This document shows positions 25,751 through 28,823 of a DNA stretch of 28,823 nucleotides, in pieces (the stretch's first letter is position 1; each line of letters begins with the position of its first letter). The position numbers were made by a program, and so were the translations under genes. Under the pieces are notes generated by a model. It did not search any database, was not told the origin of the DNA, and saw only the letters and a program-made list of their open reading frames with translations. This stretch comes from M0027 sp021713415 (GTDB lineage Bacteria > Pseudomonadota > Gammaproteobacteria > Francisellales > Francisellaceae). The stretch lies in NCBI GenBank assembly GCA_021713415.1, contig JAKJJQ010000038.1, forward strand, positions 1 through 28,823, in the 5' to 3' direction.

Positions 25751-26881
25751 TTAACGTCCTATCATCTTTTTCTTTGCAGTTGTTGGCTTATAGCTAAATA
25801 CAGGACCATTAAGCTTTAAAATAGCAAGTAAAGCAACTAGAGCAAATACAAGGTGTACCCACCATAATCCTATCCATGGGGGAATGAAACCACTATCTAA
25901 CCAAGATTTAGCAATTGATAATAAATTAAAATAAGCAACAAAGACAATCACTGCAGGCAAAATACGACCATATCGACCTTGCCTTGGGTTAACTTTACAT
26001 AAAGCAACAGCAATCATAGTCGTTACAAAAAGTGCAATTGGAAAACTAAATCGCCATTGAAACTCAGAAGCTGCTTCAAGTGAATGATCTTTCATTAAGT
26101 TTGTAAAGGACATACTTTCATAGGATTGATATCGTGAAGTATTTTCAGCTCCTGTATCTATAAACTGAGATGCTGTTTTAAATTTTGCTTGCTGGTAATT
26201 ATCTTTTCCAGGCGTACCTTGATAAAAATAACCATTTTCAAGTACAACATATTTATTGCCTTTCTCATCCGTTTTTTGATACCCAGATGGTGCAATAATT
26301 GTGACTGCTTTTTGAGGGTTTTGAGCGTTTGATTGTTTATCATTTTGTTGATGAATAAATACGTTATGCAGTGTATTATCATTTGTATCAATTTTTTCAA
26401 TATAGATAACCTGTTTACCATCATTAAATGTCATAATTTTTCCAGGCTGTAAAAAATTAAGCACATTTTCACTACTTACCGTATTTTGTACTGAATTTTT
26501 AAAGCTTAGCATATAAGGTATTAACGACAAGCTAAGATAGCATTCAATCACAAATAGAAAAACAACAGGGAAAAATGTAATTGCAAGTAATTTAAGCCAG
26601 CTCATACCACAGGCAAAAGCAACTGTTAATTCATTATTACTGAATAAGCGGCCATAGACTAAAAGAATAGAAAAGAAGTAGCTAACAGGCAGCAAATATG
26701 CGATATATTTGGGTAACATAATACCTAAAAGTTGAACAACTGCAGAACCGGTTAATCCACCGCTGGCTGCAATGTTTAAATAACGAATAAACATATTACT
26801 GATAACAAGTACCAATAAAATTGTAACAACCGCTAGCATTGCATGAACAACTTCACGATTTAAATATCTTAAAATTTGCAA
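25751..26881 (-). CDS. lptF: LPS export permease LptF (TTG start)
   Basis: Partner of LptG in the LptB2FG transporter, 376 residues. It opens with QILRYLNREVVHAMLAVV, as LptF proteins do. The coupling helix NNELTVAFACGMSWLKLL is near 77-94. A periplasmic domain with ENGYFYQGTPG follows, then three terminal helices from about 275, with NPRQGRYGRILPAVIVF between. The first codon is TTG at 26881, backed by GGAG nine bases upstream. The next in-frame ATG is at residue 14 and would cut into the first helix. It is the first gene of the leftward five-gene unit and divergent from pepA, a standard gammaproteobacterial arrangement. Confidence 0.94.
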   Translation of the reverse strand: MQILRYLNREVVHAMLAVVTILLVLVISNMFIRYLNIAASGGLTGSAVVQLLGIMLPKYIAYLLPVSYFFSILLVYGRLFSNNELTVAFACGMSWLKLLAITFFPVVFLFVIECYLSLSLIPYMLSFKNSVQNTVSSENVLNFLQPGKIMTFNDGKQVIYIEKIDTNDNTLHNVFIHQQNDKQSNAQNPQKAVTIIAPSGYQKTDEKGNKYVVLENGYFYQGTPGKDNYQQAKFKTASQFIDTGAENTSRYQSYESMSFTNLMKDHSLEAASEFQWRFSFPIALFVTTMIAVALCKVNPRQGRYGRILPAVIVFVAYFNLLSIAKSWLDSGFIPPWIGLWWVHLVFALVALLAILKLNGPVFSYKPTTAKKKMIGR

Positions 26882-26890
26882 ATTGCTTTA

Positions 26891-26894
26891 CTCC
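26891..26894 (-). promoter_or_regulatory. Ribosome-binding site that supports the lptF TTG start
   Basis: GGAG on the minus strand lies nine bases before TTG 26881. No ATG or GTG competes at a suitable distance. Confidence 0.65.
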
Positions 26895-26922
26895 AATAAG
26901 CTATCATTTCTTTCCCTTGCTT

Positions 26923-26951
26923 ATCATAATTGAAACTTAGATCATAGCCAA
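26923..26951 (-). promoter_or_regulatory. Candidate promoter of the lptFG-M16-rsmD unit
   Basis: On the minus strand TTGGCT (plus positions 26946-26951) and TATGAT (26923-26928) are 17 bases apart. The leader to the TTG start would be about 35 bases. Confidence 0.5.
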
Positions 26952-27006
26952 ATAAATTGCAAAAAAAATGCTTATTTACTTGAAAAAAATAATAAAGGCT
27001 GCAAAA

Positions 27007-27034
27007 TTGATCTTAATTCAAAATATCATATAAC
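27007..27034 (+). promoter_or_regulatory. Candidate promoter of pepA
   Basis: TTGATC (27007-27012) and TATAAC (27029-27034) with a 16-base spacer. The transcript would start near 27041, leaving a very short leader. GAGGTG at 27042-27047 is the ribosome-binding site. Confidence 0.5.
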
Positions 27035-27051
27035 ATACGATGAGGTGAATA

Positions 27052-28551
27052 ATGGAGTATGTTGTTAAAAGTGGCAATCCTGAAAAACAAAGAACCGCGG
27101 CCTTAGTTTTAGGTGTTTTTGAGGGGAGAAAACTTTCACATGATGGTGAATCAGTAGATAAAGCATCTAATGGGGCGTTAAGTAAAATTTTACGTCGCGG
27201 TGATATTGAAGGAGGTATTGGCCAAACTTTGATGTTATTTAATATTGAGGGAACTTTAGCAGATCGAGTTCTTTTAATTGGATGTGGAAAAGAAAAAGAC
27301 TTAGATAGCAATCAGTATCGTCAAATTATTAAAAAAATGGTATCCACCTTAAATGAAACAGGTTCAATGGATGCTGTTTGTTATTTAACACAATTAAGTG
27401 TTAAAGGTGCTGATAATGGTTTTAGAGTTCGTCATGCTATTGAAGCAACAATTGAAACGCTTTACAGTTTTGATCAATTTAAGTCAAAAAAGAAAGAAGT
27501 TAGAAGACCTTTGCGTAAATTAACGCTAACAGTGCCCTCAAGAGCAGATCTTGTGCATGCTGAAAAAGCTTTAATTGAAGGTAAAGCAATTGCAGAAGGG
27601 GTCTCTTTTACAAAAGACTTACAAAATATGCCACCAAATATTTGTTCACCTAAATATTTAAGAGATCAAGCTAAGGCGCTTGCTAAGGATTATAAATCAC
27701 TTGATCTTGAAGTATTAGATAAAAATCAAATGAAAGAAAAGAAAATGGGTGCACTATTAGCAGTATCAGATGGTAGTGACTTTGATCCTTTTCTAATTTC
27801 TTTAAAATATCAAGGTGTTAAATCAAATCAAAAGCCTGTTGTGCTAGTTGGTAAAGGGTTAACTTATGATACAGGAGGGCTGTGCCTTAAGCCTTGGACA
27901 GGAATGCCAGCAATGAAAATGGATATGTCAGGTGGTGCAGCAGTGATGGGAATTATGAAAACAATTGCTGAGTTACAACTACCGATTAATGTTGTCGGTG
28001 TTGTTGCTGCTGTTGAAAACTCCATTGATGGAAAATCTTTTAGACCAGGTGATGTTTTAACCAGTATGTCGGGACAAACCATCGAAGTGATTAATACTGA
28101 TGCCGAAGGTCGCCTAGCATTATGTGATGCACTAACTTATTCTGAAAAATATGATCCAGATGTGATCATTGATATGGCAACGCTAACTGGTGCAATGATT
28201 GTTGCATTAGGTAATGATTTAACGGGTGTCTTTGGTAATCATAGTCCTTTAGTTAATGATTTATTAAATGCAGGTCGTCAAAGTGGAGATGTTGGTTGGC
28301 ATATGCCGCTTCATGAGCCTTATCAAGCACAGCTTAAAAGTGATATTGCGGATATGAAAAATTTAGGCTTAGGTGGTGCTGGTAGTACTGTGGCTGGTTT
28401 ATTCTTAAAGCGTTTTGTCAAAAAATACCGTTGGGCGCATTTAGATATTGCTGGTTCTGCAATGGGTGACTTTAATAAAGCAACAGCGACTGGCCGTCCT
28501 GTGCCAATGATTATGCAATATCTTTTGAATCGTTTGAATGAGCGTGCTTAA
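27052..28551 (+). CDS. pepA: Leucyl aminopeptidase PepA (M17)
   Basis: Hexameric two-metal cytosolic aminopeptidase of 499 residues, the usual PepA length. The metal and active-site residues are present: K268 in VGKG, D273 in DTGG, K280, D291 in KMDMSGGAA, and D350, E352 and R354 in NTDAEGR. The N-terminal macro-like domain (1-160) is complete. In E. coli PepA also binds DNA as XerA in cer recombination and carAB control; whether this one does is unknown. It is divergent from lptF across 170 bases. GAGGTG sits four bases before the ATG. A second, shorter M17 gene lies at 4373-5755. Confidence 0.96.
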   Translation: MEYVVKSGNPEKQRTAALVLGVFEGRKLSHDGESVDKASNGALSKILRRGDIEGGIGQTLMLFNIEGTLADRVLLIGCGKEKDLDSNQYRQIIKKMVSTLNETGSMDAVCYLTQLSVKGADNGFRVRHAIEATIETLYSFDQFKSKKKEVRRPLRKLTLTVPSRADLVHAEKALIEGKAIAEGVSFTKDLQNMPPNICSPKYLRDQAKALAKDYKSLDLEVLDKNQMKEKKMGALLAVSDGSDFDPFLISLKYQGVKSNQKPVVLVGKGLTYDTGGLCLKPWTGMPAMKMDMSGGAAVMGIMKTIAELQLPINVVGVVAAVENSIDGKSFRPGDVLTSMSGQTIEVINTDAEGRLALCDALTYSEKYDPDVIIDMATLTGAMIVALGNDLTGVFGNHSPLVNDLLNAGRQSGDVGWHMPLHEPYQAQLKSDIADMKNLGLGGAGSTVAGLFLKRFVKKYRWAHLDIAGSAMGDFNKATATGRPVPMIMQYLLNRLNERA

Positions 28552-28617
28552 CTAAGAACTTTTTTAAATCTGCTTAATCCATATTATTTATTTTTATATA
28601 AATTTTATAAGGCTATT

Positions 28618-28647
28618 TTGGCAATATATGTTGAACTTGAATATATT
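28618..28647 (+). promoter_or_regulatory. Candidate promoter of the right-edge gene
   Basis: TTGGCA (28618-28623) and TATATT (28642-28647) with an 18-base spacer, about 30 bases before ATG 28685. Confidence 0.45.
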
Positions 28648-28684
28648 TCTTATAACAGTAATATTCTTTTTGGGGTATATAGTT

Positions 28685-28823
28685 ATGAGAAAATCAAAAT
28701 TTAATTCATTTTTAAGTGCATTATCTGATCTTACAATTAATCAATTACAAGTTTTACTTACACGTGCATCAGCTCTTAAAACTAATGCCTTTGTTATAGC
28801 TGAAACTGTAAACACATGCTCAG
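28685..28823 (+). CDS. N-terminal fragment of an unidentified protein, possibly a transposase
   Basis: Forty-six codons from ATG 28685 run off the right edge. GGGG at 28672-28675 lies nine bases before the start. The opening KFNSFLSALSDLTINQLQVLL and a cysteine just before the cut (NTCS) remind me of IS1595-type transposases. These begin with a helical segment and then a Cys-x2-Cys zinc ribbon. The second cysteine would lie outside the window, so this cannot be confirmed. No terminal inverted repeat is evident in the 130 bases upstream. Confidence 0.45.
   Translation, partial: MRKSKFNSFLSALSDLTINQLQVLLTRASALKTNAFVIAETVNTCS

Noticed and set aside
27018..27311. Minus-strand open frame over the pepA start
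   Set aside because: It covers the pepA promoter and coding region and looks like an antisense shadow.

Overview
The window is AT-rich chromosomal DNA of a Gram-negative gammaproteobacterium. It carries outer-membrane proteins, both LPS-export permeases LptF and LptG, and the familiar back-to-back lptFG/pepA arrangement. The FabI protein, especially its C-terminal DAGYHCVSMG stretch, closely matches what I recall of Francisella FabI. I therefore infer a relative of Francisella (Thiotrichales/Fastidiosibacteraceae-like). This is recognition from memory, not a database result.

Layout. Positions 1-131 hold the tail of an unidentified gene and a GC-rich terminator. Then come alaS, a TolC-family outer-membrane channel, an M17 aminopeptidase and a convergent bolA-like gene (290-6022). 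Next are fabI with a trailing AGE-family epimerase gene, a MipA/OmpV outer-membrane protein, and a leftward pair encoding a thioredoxin-like [2Fe-2S] ferredoxin and a conserved membrane protein. These are followed by a TcyP-like cation symporter and a tRNA-Lys(UUU) with a near-consensus promoter (6115-11638). After that come a small repeat-bearing protein of unknown function and full-length hrpA (11853-16259).

The accessory part is 16260-21320. It contains three paralogous genes (A 16350-17564, B 17811-18986, C 20142-21320) for proteins of about 400 residues that I do not recognise. They share a tryptophan/tyrosine-rich N-terminal region, two hydrophobic segments, a charged helical middle and a variable tail with a Pro-Pro motif. 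An AEC-family permease gene sits between B and C. A perfect 28-bp palindrome and a conserved, Shine-Dalgarno-less leader add to the interest of this cluster.

The right end is a compact leftward operon: lptF, lptG, an active M16 zinc protease, an inactive M16 partner and rsmD. A divergent full-length pepA follows. The window ends in the first 46 codons of a gene that may be a transposase.

Most of the window is conserved housekeeping: translation (alaS, tRNA, rsmD, hrpA), envelope assembly (lptFG, TolC, MipA, M16 pair), fatty-acid synthesis and peptide catabolism (two M17 enzymes). The A/B/C cluster is the best candidate for something undescribed.
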